A DNA stretch of 64,000 bases from Mucilaginibacter sp. (lineage in GTDB: Bacteria > Bacteroidota > Bacteroidia > Sphingobacteriales > Sphingobacteriaceae), in contig JAUCSE010000050.1 of the NCBI GenBank assembly GCA_030445275.1, positions 1-64,000 of the forward strand, written 5' to 3'. The notes under the pieces are model-generated. The model was not told the DNA's origin. It worked only from the letters and a program-made list of their open reading frames with translations, and ran no database searches. Made by a program: the position numbers and the translations under genes. This document shows, one piece after another, positions 63,971 to 64,000 of this stretch (position 1 is its first letter; each line of letters begins with the position of its first letter).

Positions 63971-64000
63971 CTTGCAAAAAGGTCAGCGGGAAAGCATTAA
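63960..64000 (+). CDS. TerD family protein (partial, cut by window end)
   Basis: The ATG at 63960 gives MAINLQKGQRESI, the TerD N-terminal signature, before the window ends. It overlaps the phosphoribosyltransferase gene by 11 bp in another frame, so the operon continues to the right. Confidence 0.85.
   Translation, partial: MAINLQKGQRESI

Noticed and set aside
60876..64000. Dedicated tellurite-resistance genes
   Set aside because: The name TerD is historical. The accompanying HAD and PRTase genes fit a general stress or biosynthetic module, and no evidence for tellurite is in the sequence.

Overview
The window looks like chromosome of a Bacteroidota bacterium of the Sphingobacteriaceae type (Mucilaginibacter/Pedobacter-like). 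The basis is a SusC/SusD pair with DUF3823, a GLPGLI protein beside a TonB-type outer-membrane barrel, lipoproteins with short Ser/Cys lipoboxes, general absence of Shine-Dalgarno sequences, and many small intergenic palindromes. The genus is inference. No tRNA, rRNA, CRISPR, transposase or phage gene was recognised.

Layout. 0.2-2.4 kb: a small DUF7660-like protein, a degenerate receiver domain, a pirin and a Crp/Fnr regulator. 2.7-6.0 kb: a sugar operon (GH172/DUF2961, FucP-type transporter, SDR with an altered active site). 6.2-7.8 kb: a membrane TPR/HTH regulator (DUF6377-like). 7.8-16.2 kb (minus strand): TolC, MacA, ABC ATPase and MacB-type permease, followed by a TonB-type barrel and a GLPGLI protein. 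16.4-29 kb: two paralogous membrane-spanning kelch regulators with cytoplasmic SARP-like output, a small four-gene block bounded by 67-bp inverted repeats, a DUF5703 plus SGNH/alpha-beta-hydrolase operon, and a beta-lactamase-fold hydrolase coupled to the second regulator. 29.2-39.9 kb: a GH3 enzyme and a convergent polysaccharide utilisation locus (SusC, SusD, DUF3823, GH43, GH71/99-like). Together 16-40 kb reads as a carbohydrate island.

40.5-47.7 kb: an AcpA/phospholipase C-type phosphoesterase, an imelysin-like/di-haem peroxidase fusion, a DUF418 membrane protein, an ArsR-SRPBCC pair, two tandem DUF1569 genes and a DinB protein. 48-54.3 kb: a hypothetical protein, a multi-pass membrane protein, a histidine kinase and a NarL-type response regulator, then a compact cassette: a 102-residue Cys-free peptide gene, a UUCG-loop terminator only 18 bp before the next gene, a membrane-anchored protein, an HTTM (SdpB/gamma-carboxylase-like) membrane protein, a DCC thiol oxidoreductase and a class 3 lipase. 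This cassette is my best candidate for an undescribed peptide-maturation system. 54.7-60.6 kb: a DhaK-DhaL kinase, an M28 peptidase, a second GH71/99-like protein with a ricin-like tail, and a DUF1801 protein. 60.9-64 kb: the start of a Ter chemical-stress operon (TerD, TerD, HAD, phosphoribosyltransferase, TerD cut by the window end).

Intergenic DNA is rich in nested palindromic repeats of at least three families, and in clear hairpin terminators, one of which lies inside the polysaccharide utilisation locus. All coordinates and repeat comparisons were read by eye.
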